Positions 11,001-21,483 of a DNA stretch of 64,000 nucleotides are shown here, piece after piece. Within the stretch, counting starts at the first letter, position 1; each line of letters begins with the position of its first letter. Where the stretch lies: assembly GCA_023374025.1 (NCBI GenBank), contig SIJG01000047.1, positions 469,964 through 533,963 of the forward strand, in the 5' to 3' direction. The translations under genes and the position numbers were made by a program. The notes beneath the pieces were generated by a model. The model saw only the letters and a program-made list of their open reading frames with translations, was not told where the DNA came from and ran no database searches. Origin of the DNA: Heterodera schachtii. Taxonomy: Eukaryota; Nematoda; Chromadorea; Rhabditida; Heteroderidae.

Positions 11001-12904
11001 TTTTGGTTTTTATGTTTGGCCTATTTTTATTGTAAATATTTTTGTTTCGGATAAAATTCATTTGTTATTGTCCTAATTTTTTGATTTATCACAATTTTTA
11101 AAAGCAATAAATCTTATTTTCTTCATTTATTAATAGGGTTTAAACCTTCATTGATAATTGTCCTTATTTTTTCCTTTGTACTGACTTTTTATTATCTAAC
11201 CAAAGCAATAAGCTTCATTTATGCTGCTTTATTCCCACACTGTAAACCAGAAAATCATATAAACTAGAGCATTGAGTAAAAACACTGCCGAATTCTATTA
11301 GAAATTTTTGAATTTCGACTTTTTGTTCTAATTTATTAGGGGCTTGGCGTATAAATGTATGGCTATGTTTGTTGATCAGTGACCACAGACATTATAAATA
11401 TATCTTAACATTTAGTCAAAAAGTGCGGATGGGAGGAGATAATCGAATGACTGGGCCGGCACCGGGCAAAAATCCCAGTGCCACCTGTCCGGCTGGCGTA
11501 TTTGCAAGTTTCACCGTTCTTCGAACAGCGGGAAGAACAGCAACAGCAGCATCAGTTTGGCAGTGACGATGAACAAAAATGCCAATTTAAATGTCATTCG
11601 AATCGAAAAGATGTGAAATAAAAATTTTGGAAATGCTTCTGAAAAGTAGATTTTTCAACTGATTGTGAGCGTTTAAAAATTTAGGTCTCAAAATTTGACC
11701 CAGAAGCTCTCATTAAGCAGCTATAAAAAAATTTTCACAAGGTATTTTGGGATAAAATAATCACTCACAAAGTTTTTTTGGAAAATGCACAAGCACTTGA
11801 AAATCCACTCAATCTTTTTAGTGAGGCATTTTCAATTAACATCAATTGACTTTTATTCTGATTGCTTTTCATAGGAAAAGATTTTCATATCACAAGCTAA
11901 AAATTGATTGAATAAGTGCAAATATATGCCAAATTATGTGAATTTTATTTAAAAATGACGAATCATTTGATTGAAAAAAAATTGTAAAAATTGATTAAAA
12001 TTATATATATATTTTTTATAATTTATAATATTTTTACGTTACGTTTTTGGCTGTTTTAGAATATAAGGTTAAATTAAATGATTTTGAAAAAGGAAATTTA
12101 AAAATGTACACATTTTTTCCATGTACATAAAAAAATTTGTGGACAAATTCACATTTAATTTTAGAAAAATTAGCCGTTTTTCAGTTTTGCCATGAATTGG
12201 ACAGAACATTTGAGGAGATTCACTAATAATTCCAAGACAACATCAAAATGGGAGCAATTCAATTAACCAAATGATTCTATCATGACAATAAATTAAAGAT
12301 TTTTTTAATAATTATTGATTTGTCATGGATTCTGAAAATCAGTTTTAGAATCGTATTGATCAAATTTGAAAATTTACAAAAACATCAATAAATCAATAGA
12401 TTTTGCAATTCTGATATCATATTCGTGATCAGAAGCCACGAAAGGCTCCTGGGTTAGTCTTCTCATAACAGAAAAATGATTTATTTTTGTAGAGTCCAGA
12501 TTGCTGTACTACCCAATTCAATACACTTTTTTGTAAAAGTAGTCCTGAATTTTGAAAAATCTGGATCAGGGATTTCAAGATGGACCAGGAGAGGACGGAT
12601 AAAACAAAGACTGAAGCACTGTTTAACAGTACTGCTGATGCCCTTTCCAACAAATTAAGTCACCAAGATTCTAGAAAAAGTTAATGTACAGAAAGAAGAT
12701 ACTGTCGTGTCTTGGTTCTATATAAAAATAAGGCCTTCGGTAATCCCGTATTTTACTTGTCTCACAAAAAGGGCTTAAAAGGGGGTTTTATGAATTCTCA
12801 GCATTTTTCGGGGTTTTCGGGGGCTCTGATCACGATTCTGACATTAATTTCGACACATTTTGGATTCCTGGGATCCAGATTTGAGCAAAAGGCCTTCTTT
12901 CTAC
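11001..12904. other. AT-rich spacer with a dispersed repeat
   Basis: 11690-12060 is a diverged inverted copy of 60470-60760: CAAGCACTTGAAAATCCACT and ATGACGAATCATTTGATT at one locus match the reverse complement at the other. A small GC-rich tract (11436-11620) has an exon-like frame after TTTGCAAG ending in TGA near 11615, Ser/Asn-rich and unrecognised. At 12580-12684 a 34-codon frame (MDQERTDKTKTEALFNSTAD…) is also unrecognised. Neither is called as a gene. Confidence 0.35.
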
Positions 12905-13390
12905 TCACCCAATGGCATCATGTGCAAAATGGAACTAGACATTGTTCAAATAGTCCAAATTTTTCTGCTGCTGAACCGCCGCCGTCGCCCCAATTGGGCA
13001 TCGCATCAGCAAACAATGATAGATTCCATCAAGATCGCAAACTTTGTCCGTCATCATTATCAGCTTCTCATTAGTCCGTTCGTTGACCAATTCAAATAGC
13101 TTATCAGTTCCCATTGGATTCCATAAAAAAAAATTAGAAGCCGAACATTGAAACTGACTGAAGTGGTGGCACGGAGGAATGCCTTAACAAAATGCAAATA
13201 AATTATTAATGTTTTTTGCATAAAATATGAAAGCAAAAAAATAAAACAAATAAAAATTTTAAAGGAAAAATGGGAAATTTCTTTTTTATAATTTTCGATT
13301 TTGGTATATAACTTTTTTGAAAAACAATGGATTTTCTTGATTTTTTGCGAAAAACGGTACGAGTTGGCCTAGTGCGTACTGGGTTTTTAC

Positions 13391-14540
13391 CAGGGGTGTG
13401 ACTTGTCTCAGAAAAGACGAGAGCGAGAGTTTGGCGAGAGGCGAGAGTCCCCAAAAAGACGAGAGCGAGAGTTTGGCGAGAGGCGAGAGTCCCCAAAAAC
13501 ACGAGAGTTGGCGAGAGGCGAGAGGACGAGAGGCGAGAGTTTTTCAATTTTTTCTGTAGCCTTATTTTTTTATTTAAAAAACTTCAAAATCGTATATTAA
13601 ATTAGGGTCACAGGCCCGGGTATTTGGGCAAATACCGGGTCAGGGTATTGCCGGGTCCAGAAAAACCGGGTCAGGGCCCTAGCTTTTAAACCGAGTCAGG
13701 TCCTGAAAAATCCAAAAAATCTTTAAATTTTTTCATGAAAATAAAATAAATATTTTCATGAAAAATATTTATTTTACAAACAAACTTTATTATTTTTTGC
13801 CATTCAAACCACCTTTTTTGCGGTGCGTTTTTTAAAACTTCGGGGACAGTTGGGGTCGGGCGGTGCCTGTAGGCGCCGCCGAAAAAAATTTTGAAAATTG
13901 ACTTCGGATTTGTTAACAGATTTTATTCAAAAAATGACCAAAACTTGTTTTTTTAATTTTTTGTTTTTAAATCGATTTTTTGTGGCGCTATATTTTCAAA
14001 AAAACTTTTTTGGAACATTGGGGGCGGGTGCGGGGTCCTAGGCGCCGCCGGAAAAATTTTGACATTTTGAGTGAGATTTGTTTACAGAATTTGTCAAAAA
14101 ATGATCAAAGTTTTGGTTAAATTTGCGGTTTTAGGCTCTTTAAAAAAATAAAAAAACAATAATTTTTAAGTTGAAATATTTTTTATTAATTAAATTTCAA
14201 TTGAAATAATGTAAAGAAAATATAAAAAAATTTATGTTCCGTTGGGGAATTGAACCCAAGAGAAAAATAATGAAAGGCAGAAGGTCTAGCCACCAGACCA
14301 CATTTGAATTGAGCTATCAAAAATAGAGAAGACATTAAGGAAGGAGAAAAAGATTTGATTTTTTTCGCGTAAATTTGAAAATTTTTCTGACTGCTCAAAA
14401 GTTCAATCTTTAGGGGTGTATTTTCAACTCTCGCCTCTCGTCCCAAAAAACGAGAGGCGAGAGACGAGAGGCGAGAGTACCAAAAATGGCGAGAGTTGGC
14501 GAGAGGCGAGAGACGAGAGGCGAGAGTTGTCCCACCCCTG
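13391..14540. mobile_element. hAT-type element with GAGAGG arrays and tRNA-like head
   Basis: Ends CAGGGGTGTGAC and, inverted, CAGGGGTGGGAC, flanked by perfect 8-bp repeats GTTTTTAC (13383-13390, 14541-14548). Next to each end is a private array of GACGAGAGGCGAGAG-type words (13417-13545 and 14430-14527). Inside are a CCGGGTCAGGG tract (13610-13680), two GC palindromes and a tRNA-Glu-like segment. It lies in intron 2 of the F-box gene, only 7 bases past the donor once the duplication is counted, so it may affect splicing. Confidence 0.85.
14238..14312 (-). mobile_element. tRNA-Glu-like SINE head
   Basis: On the minus strand: A-box TGGTCTGGTGGCTAGA, an anticodon-like loop CCTTTCATT (TTC, Glu) and B-box GGGTTCAATTCCC. 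The spacing is that of a tRNA but the acceptor stem does not pair well, so this is a SINE promoter, not a working tRNA. The homologous copy at 32494-32566 has the same order: tRNA-like head, AT body, then GC palindrome. Confidence 0.6.
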
Positions 14541-15118
14541 GTTTTTACTGTCCACCTGCTTATAATTGTTCACCCATGTCATGACGTCTGAGGAAAAGTC
14601 GTTGTCCATGAAACTCATGGGTTTTGAGGAACAACGCAATTCCTTCGGTTGACCATCTTTGCTCGGAGTGTGCAACCATTTGGACAGCATTTGTGCAGCA
14701 GTTGCATTTGGCCCATCATCGGGGATCACAGCGGGCAAGAAACAATTGGAATCGATTGCATTCAATTGATCAAGAGCAGTGAGAATTGTCGGTGAAATGA
14801 CACGACGCAAACAGTCCAAATGTTGGCGATCATTAAGGCGCAAATGGCGAATGGTTGTCGCAAAAATGGGCCAAATTTCACGGACAAAAACATCCCAAAT
14901 CGTCTGCTGCTGCTGCTCATCACATGGGATTATTAGGCTCATTTTAACGCACAAACTAGTGCCTCTGTCCCAAATATGCTTGTTGGAACGCAGAAATGTG
15001 ATGACAGTGTGGTCAATGTAACTGAATAAAATACAAAAGGGCTTTACATACACAAAAAAGGGGGGGGGGGCTCTATTGCAGTTTACACAACCATAAAATA
15101 ACTTAACAATTTCGTAAA

Positions 15119-15310
15119 ACCAAGGCTGTCAACTGAAAATTTTCAAAATCAGCATTTGGCCGAAAAAATCATGATTTTGAGTTAAAATCAAATTTTGGAA
15201 TTAATTCAAAATGAAAAAATATATAGAATTTATATTTTGTGGCCCGGTGGCGCCGATTAGTACCGCCGGAGGAAAACCAAAATATTGACCATTTTTAACA
15301 GATTTTATCT
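15119..15310. repeat. Mobile-element debris in F-box intron 1
   Basis: AAGGCTGTCAACTGAAAATTT resembles the TGATTT-type hAT ends at 4313 and 20516, followed by a GC palindrome copy (15243-15270). It lies inside the 830-nt intron 1 (15022-15851) of the F-box pseudogene. The rest of the intron is AT-rich with no feature. Confidence 0.4.
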
Positions 15311-16138
15311 TAAATTTTGGGGTATTTTATACAAGAAAAAATGAAATAAACCTGTAATTTTTTAAAAATCTAATTAGTTAATTCTGATATTCGCTTTTTT
15401 TCATTGTCAACTAAATACCTAAAAATTTTTATCATGAATTTTTTAGTTTTAAATATGTTAAAATTTAAATCAATGGAGCTTAAATACATCTAAATTTTAA
15501 ATAAAGTCATTAGCCATATTTGTTTGAATTTTTTAAATTATTTTAAGTTCATTAAAAATGAAGACAATTATAGAAAAATTGAATGAAACTTCAAAATTAA
15601 AAAAAAATGCAAATTAATCTGGCTAATGTGTTTTTTTAATATAAGGTAAATTTTAATTATTCTTTTATTCGAAATCCAATAAACTTTTAAAAAAATATGT
15701 ATTTACGCATAAATTAAATTAAATTTTAACATATTTATAATTATAAAAATTGATAAAAAAAAATTCTAAAAAATCAAATATTTGCTTTTGCACTTTTTAT
15801 GAAGTGACCTAGCAGCTAAGTATTAAATTACCCACAAAAATTTAAAATTACTGAATCCAAAGTTGCTTAAAGCGCAGTTTGTTGGGCAGCGGACGAACCG
15901 GCATTGGAAATTCCACAAAAAGCACACAAATTCGCACAGAAATTTCCTCATTTCGTCCTTTCATTATCTGCCATTGAAAAATTGTCCATTCCTTGCCATT
16001 GAAATGCGCGTCCACCAGCGAATCAAAACGGTAAGAAAGCAGCGCCATTTCGAGACCGAGTTGAGCATGGTCAAAGAAGGGAAGAATGCCTATCCAAAAA
16101 TCGTTGCAAATCCAGCTAAATGCATGCGTAAAAATCAC

Positions 16139-16968
16139 TTAATGAGGAATTGGCACTTTTGGTAATAACACTGCCGAATGCCACCCCCCCCCCCTCTTGG
16201 AAAAATTGTTTTGATAAGTCATGAAAACAATTTTAGGTATTTCCGTTTTGGGGCCAAAGTTTGAATTTTAAAAAAAGAACAACGTAAACATTTTTTTAGA
16301 TAAAAATAAATAGTTGTTAAATGAAATAGATTACCCAGAAAAATGCGTCCTTTGAAAAATTTTCAACTTTTTGTTCGAATTCGGGTCAGGAGTTCGAAAT
16401 TGGGTAAATCTGAGTTAAGACTCGTAATCAGCACCCTCGAAAACCCCTTAAAATTGGTTTGAAGCCCGAAATAAAAAAAAATAAAATATTAAAAAAATAA
16501 ATTAGGGACCTCAATTCTTTATCATTGCAAAAATTAATCATTTACAAATTCCTCACATTTTCCTGAAATGTTGGTCCATTTTCTGGCAATTGCAGCACAC
16601 TTTGTCGTAATTTTTGATTGTAAAATGAAAATAGCTAATAAAAAAAAAACTTAATTTAAGTTAAAAAAAGCAAGCAAAAAGAATCAAAAATTTTTAAATT
16701 ATTTTTTTATTGTCAATGACCGCTTTAAATATTTTTAAAAATTCAGTTCGGGGTTAGAAGAAAAAATAATATAGGCGGTGTAAACTTTATATTTGACTTT
16801 GATTTGTTCGACCATAAATTTTTGCCGTTTATTTTCAAAAAAATTTAACCGGACGGACCCACATGAAAATTTGTTTTAAATTAAGGTGCTTTTGTAACAG
16901 ATTAGGGGAAAGAAGAAGACAAAAATCAAGGGGACTAGACACTAGGCCTTTGCACAATTGCTTATGAC
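16139..16968. other. AT-rich upstream DNA of the F-box pseudogene
   Basis: No gene is seen. 16370-16440 contains TTCGAATTCGGGTCAGGAGT, one of the dispersed words common near F-box and other introns of this window. The expected first exon of the F-box gene is not visible. Confidence 0.4.
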
Positions 16969-18131
16969 TAGGGCTCCAATTTATAGTTGCTAAAACTGCC
17001 AAAATAATTAGTTTTTAGTTTCTAAAAAAACCCAAAATAGTTACTAAAAATGGGTAAATAATTGCTAAAAAGTTCCGAATTTAGGGGTTTAAAATCGAAA
17101 ATTTTCTTCAAAAAACAAAAACATTTTGCCAAAGTCGTTAAAAATATAAAATAATTTTCAAAATCAAAAATTATCATTAGGGTTGTAAATTATATGGACT
17201 AAAAAACGCCAAATATGGACATAAAATATGGATTAAAAAAGGCCGAAATATGGATTAAAAAGCTCAAAAATGACCAAATATGGACCAAAATATGGACTAA
17301 AAATTGCCAAAATTTAAGTTTTAAACCCTCAAAAATTCCAAAAAATGTTTATATATTCACTATTTGCTTAAATAAACTTAAAAAAAATACAATAAACAAC
17401 CAAAAAATGGATTTAAAACTTAAAAATGCAAAAATTTTATTGTCGTCCGTTGTTTAAAAAATACTTTCAAACTTGCCAAAATTTCGAAAAGAATCTCCTT
17501 TAAAAAAAAAGAAAAATTCACAAAAAATTGCGAAAATATTTATTAAAAATGCCAAAATGACCGACGAAAACTCAAAATTTTCTTATTTTTAGGGGTGTTT
17601 AAAAATTTCAAAAAAGTCGATCTTTAGGGGTGTATGTTTCCTTTTTTTGCATTTTTCTTGTGAAAGTTTTGCCAAAAATGGCCGAAATATGGACTAAAAA
17701 GGCAAAAATGGCGAAATATGGATTTATTCCCGAAAACCCCCAAAATATGGATTTATATGGACCAAAAACCTTCACCAAATCAAAAAATTTTAACGCAGAA
17801 ATGCTATTTTTGAGCCCCTTTCTTCATAGCATATGCGCAGAAAAAATATGTTAATCCATATAATTTACAACCCTAATTATCATCAAGAAAATAAACAAAT
17901 AAATTTTTGCATTTTTGTTAACAAATTTTGGGCAAAACGCCAAAATAGTTAAAAATAGTTTTTTACAAGAATTTATAGTTTTTTTAGTTGCTAAAAATAA
18001 AAAACTATAAAATAGTTGCTAATAACTCGAAAAGTAGCTTAACAACCCCCCTAAAAAACATGTTTTTCGTGCATTTCAGGCTACGGGGAGCTCAGGAAAA
18101 AATAGTGAAAAAACTATAAATTGGAGCCCTA
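16969..18131. mobile_element. hAT-type element hosting a nested hAT element
   Basis: The ends TAGGGCTCCAATTTATAG and their inverse are flanked by CTTATGAC (16961-16968) and GTTATGAC (18132-18139), an 8-bp duplication with one mismatch. The private word near both ends is TAGTTGCTAAAA. Its centre is occupied by another element at 17178-17875. No transposase is present. Confidence 0.8.
17178..17875. mobile_element. Nested hAT-type element with ATATGGAC repeats
   Basis: Ends TAGGGTTGTAAATTATATGG and the inverse, with perfect 8-bp flanks ATTATCAT (17170-17177, 17876-17883). The interior is dominated by the private word ATATGGACTAAAAA. It is younger than the surrounding element it interrupts. A related left end (TAGGGTTATAAATTATATGC) lies at 59146 without a visible partner. 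Frames at 17215-17457 and 17630-17854 are repeat translations. Confidence 0.85.
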
Positions 18132-18239
18132 GTTATGACACTCTTAAAGAATATTTTTAATCATTTTTTTAAATTTTTTCCTTTGACAAATTTTCATCAC
18201 TAATTTCCACTCAGAACCCCATTCTTCAGTGCTTGTTTT

Positions 18240-18660
18240 TCTCGGTTCCCGGTTGCCCTACCGGGACCGGGACCTGAGCTTTTCAAAAACCGGGACCGGG
18301 ACCTCGGATGACCGGGAATTCCCGGCCCGGTCCCGCTCAACTCTAGTTTTAAATATAAGCTATATCTTGTACATAGCAGAGAGGCTACCCGAGATTTGAG
18401 GATTTGACATTTGAGGACCCGACATTTGCGGATATTTCCAATATTTGAGGTCCTTGCGTATATTTCAAATGTCGGGTCCTCAAAAGTCAAATCCTCAAAT
18501 GTCGGGTCCTCAAATGTCAAATCCTCAAATGTCGGGTCCTTAAAAGTAGGGTCCTCAAATGTCGTGAATATCAGCAAATGTCGGGCCCTAAATGTCAAAT
18601 CCTCAAACGACGTCCTCAAATGTCAAGTCCTCAAATGTCGCACCACGAGCAGGGATGTTG
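18240..18660. repeat. CCGGGACC tract and AAATGTCGGGTCCTC minisatellite
   Basis: 18240-18340 is built from CCGGGACCGGGACC words and ends CTCAACTCTAG, the inverse of the TAGAGTTGAG end of the element at 51391. 18390-18655 is an array of about 15-30-bp units around CTCAAATGTCGGGTCCTC. Apparent proteins on either strand (18200-18619, 18411-18794) are translated repeats. 18661-18790 adds a CGAGA-rich tract. Confidence 0.7.
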
Positions 18661-18825
18661 CAAAAAGAAAAAGAAAATACGAGATACGAAACACGAGACA
18701 CGAGATACATGAAAAACGAGTCAAAAATAAAATACGAAAACGAGACGAGACGCCCATAAAAATTCGAGACAAGACGAGATTTTTTTACCAATAATTTTAG
18801 AGTTGTAAAATGACAAAATTTATTC

Positions 18826-19204
18826 AAAAAGTAAAAAAAATATTCTTTGTGTTTTCTCGCCTATTCTTTTTCTGAATAATTTCTTGTTTCTTTAAATACT
18901 TTTTTATTTCAATAAATTTTCGTACAATTTGAATTTTTTCTTCATCAGTTTTTGATTTGTAGCAATTAATTTGATTACAATTCTTTAATCCATTCATAAT
19001 GCTTCGATTTGTCCCCAATTTTTTCATCAATTTTATGGCCATTCTTTTTGCTGAATATTTTCTTCCTTTTTGCTTTATTAGCTCTTTTATTTTATAATGT
19101 TCTTGAATTATTTCACTTTTTTATTTTAATTTTTCTTTTTCTGTCCATTTTTTCCAAATATTTCATCAAATGATTTCTGTTGGAGTTTTTTTCTTCTCTC
19201 CTCC
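18826..19204 (-). pseudogene. Lysine-rich HTH-repeat protein, copy 2, decayed
   Basis: The minus strand keeps the family words SFDEIFG (about 19165), KYSAKRMAIKLMKKLGTNRS (about 19050) and KSKTDEEKIQIVRKFIEI (about 18930), but in several frames with stops and without a clean start. The leader is not recognisable. It lies beside minisatellite DNA. A dead copy of the gene at 20808-21483. Confidence 0.55.
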
Positions 19205-20804
19205 AATTAATGAATTTGATAATAAAAATTACAATTAAACAATACAGCACTAAGACCGAAAATAACGAGTTTTGCACAGACTCGAAAAAACAACATATCG
19301 CCATAAATTTGAAAATGTGGGAGTTTCTGGGGTGGCTGATCATTTCGTCACTGAGGAATAATTTAAAAAAATATTATCTAATATTGGAAATCTTTGTTAT
19401 CTAAGTTTTATATACTTCCCACTTGCTTTACAAAACTTGCAGACTTAAGTTTCCGTTTTATTTTCATAAATAACCAATTTGGATTCAATTTCGACAAAAG
19501 ACCAGTGATCATTAGGGATGGGACTTAAGTCACAAAAAACTCACAAAAGTCGATTTATAAAGTCATGAAAAATAGCCACAGTCATGAAAAATGTAAAATG
19601 TCATAAAAAATAGCTAAAAAGTGACATAAAAATGCCAAAAAAGTACGAAATAAATCCAAAAAGTCTTGAAAAATTAGGCAAAATAATTAAACAAAATCCT
19701 TTTTTCAACATTATCGAATAGCAAGCAATTTAAAAAGGATTATTTTAACGAAAAAAAAGATACAGTTCAAAAGCGTTATCCCGCCAGATTTTATTATTTC
19801 AGCGACCTTGAAAACTAGAGTCCGGCGGGATCGGGACTCCCGCGGGATTTTACGGGATTCCCGCTCCCGACTCCCGCTATTTTCGGTGAACGGGATTTTT
19901 ACGGAAGCGGGATTTTAACGGGATTCCCGTTCGGGACTCCCGTCCCGGTAAATTTTGAACTCCCGATCCCGCTCCCGGAAATTTTTACCCAAAACGGGAG
20001 TAAAAATGCACTGGTAAAAGATTTTTTTGGTAAAAATAATAATTTTTGATTGAAAATCAAAATGCCAAAAAAGTACGAAATAAATCCAAAAAGTCTTGAA
20101 AAATTAGGCAAAATAATTAAACAAAATCCTTTTTTCAACATTATCGAATAGCAAGCAATTTAAAAAGGACATAATATTATTTTTGACTGTTTAAAATCTA
20201 AAAAAAATTTTCGAAGAAGGGGCTACCACCGATGGTACTCTTACGCAGGAATAATTTTAGAGAATTTTAACCAATTGTTATTTTCAAAGCAAATTTTTTT
20301 GAAATTGGCCTGTATTTTAAAAAAAAATTATGTCTCAGTGACGAAATGATAAGTAACCGTTTTTGGCAGAAATTAACATAAAAATGACCGTTTTTGGGGA
20401 TTTTTTCCAAAAATCATTCGATTTTTCCACAGAAAATTATCAAAAAAAAAAAAAAAATCTTTTTTGACCCCATGAAATCAGCAAAATGCTGATAAATCAA
20501 CAGAGTTAGGAGCCCTGATAATAGGTTTTTTCTAGTCGAAATTTTTAAAAGATTTATTTTACTAAAAGTTGTAACAAAAAAATTTCGAAGAATTTACTCA
20601 ATAATTTGTATATAATTTTGAAAACTTAATAAAAATAAAATTTTATTTAACAAAATAATAGTGAAGAAATCTTAGGGCTATTATCTAATTAAATAAACAA
20701 CAAAAAAAAGCCAATTAAAGTAATGAAACAAATAAATTCGAAAATGTGATTTGCGAATAAAATATAATTTTTTTTAAAGAATTCGCAAGAAATATTTAAA
20801 ATGA
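19205..20804. repeat. Repeat region with an exact 110-bp direct duplication
   Basis: 19629-19739 and 20059-20169 are the same 110-base block (AAAATGCCAAAAAAGTACGA … AGCAAGCAATTTAAAAAGGA) with no difference I can see. Between them lies a CCCGCGGGATTTTACGGG-type GC tract (19798-19985). A hAT-like left end TAGGGATGGGACTTAAGTC starts at 19514, and a TGATTTATCAGCATTTTGC right end lies at about 20516. No gene is seen. Confidence 0.65.
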
Positions 20805-20807
20805 TTA

Positions 20808-21483
20808 TTCTAAGAATTGAATGGCTTTCCATCTGCGAATGTTTTTCGCTGAAGTATTTATCATTTTGGCAATTTCTTTTTCACTAATTTTTGGGTTTTC
20901 CATTTTTATTTTCCAATAAATTTTCATTTTTTCCATTTTTTCTTTTTCCGTTTTTCTTTTACAGCGAATTCGGAATTGTTTCTTCCATTCCATAATTGTT
21001 CTATAGCCAATTCCAATTTTCTTACAAATTTCGGCATAATTTTGTTTCCATTCTTTGGTTGAATATTTTCTTTTTTGCTTAAATTCATTATTTATTTCAA
21101 TAAATTGTTGCACAATTTCCCATTTTTGTTCATCACTTTTTGATTTGTGACAGTTCATTTTTTGAAGACCAAATTCTTTAATCCATTTTTGAATATATTT
21201 GTAATTTGTGCCCAATTTTTTCGCAATTTTTAAATTAATTTTATTCCATTTTTTTGTTGAATATTTTCTTCCTTTTTGCTTTATTTTCTCTTTTATTTTG
21301 TAAAATTTTTTGATAATTTCTCGTTTTTTGAGTTCATTTCGTTGTTTTTCTTCTTTTTCTTCCCATTTTTCTCCAAATATTTCGTCAAATGACTTTTGTT
21401 GCAGTTTTTTTTCTTTCATCTCCAATTTGTTCAATTTTGGCGTTTAAAAAAATAATCAAAAATAATTGAAGAAATAATTTCAT
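20808..21483 (-). CDS. Lysine-rich secreted HTH-repeat protein, copy 3, best preserved
   Basis: The longest copy: about 209 codons are open (21434 to 20808). An upstream ATG at 21483 starts the leader MKLFLQLFLIIFLNAKIEQI, a signal-peptide-like segment, but it is out of frame by one base at an A8 run near 21410. The body has SFDEIFGEKWEEKE, then three helix-turn-helix-like repeats: KYSTKKWNKINLKIAKKLG…IQKWIKEFG, KYSTKEWKQNYAEICKKIG…IMEWKKQF, and ISEKEIAKMINTSAKNIRRW. It is very rich in Lys, Glu and Ile and has no introns. If the A8 break is an assembly error, it encodes a secreted, highly basic protein with DNA-binding-like repeats. I do not recognise it as a named family; an effector role is speculation. 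Confidence 0.6.

Larger units (their letters stand above)
12905..16138 (-). pseudogene. Cyst-nematode F-box-family gene, broken
   Basis: Exons on the minus strand: about 16118-15852 (FFDHAQLGLEMALL…FPMPVRPLPNKLRF), 15021-14556 (YIDHTVITFLRSNK…ISPTILTALDQLN…WLHTPSKDGQPK) and 13182-12935 (AFLRATT…FELVNERTNEKL…RCPIGAT). Phases match: the donor at 15851 joins the TTATTCAG acceptor at 15022, and CAG|GTGGAC at 14555 joins TTAAG|GCA at 13183. This is the large F-box-associated family of Globodera, presumed SCF adaptors. The N-terminal F-box exon is not seen. The last exon has a frame break in a T9 run (about 13122-13132) and an in-frame TAG at 12935-12937, after which homology continues (FHFAHDAIG). 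A hAT element sits in intron 2. Probably a pseudogene; the T9 break could be assembly error, the TAG is not. Confidence 0.75.

Noticed and set aside
14238..14312. Functional tRNA-Glu gene
   Set aside because: A and B boxes and a TTC-like loop are present but the acceptor stem does not pair and the copy lies in a mobile element with a sister copy; better called a SINE head.
18200..18827. Repeat proteins such as FEDLTFEDPTFEDL
   Set aside because: Translation of the AAATGTCGGGTCCTC minisatellite.
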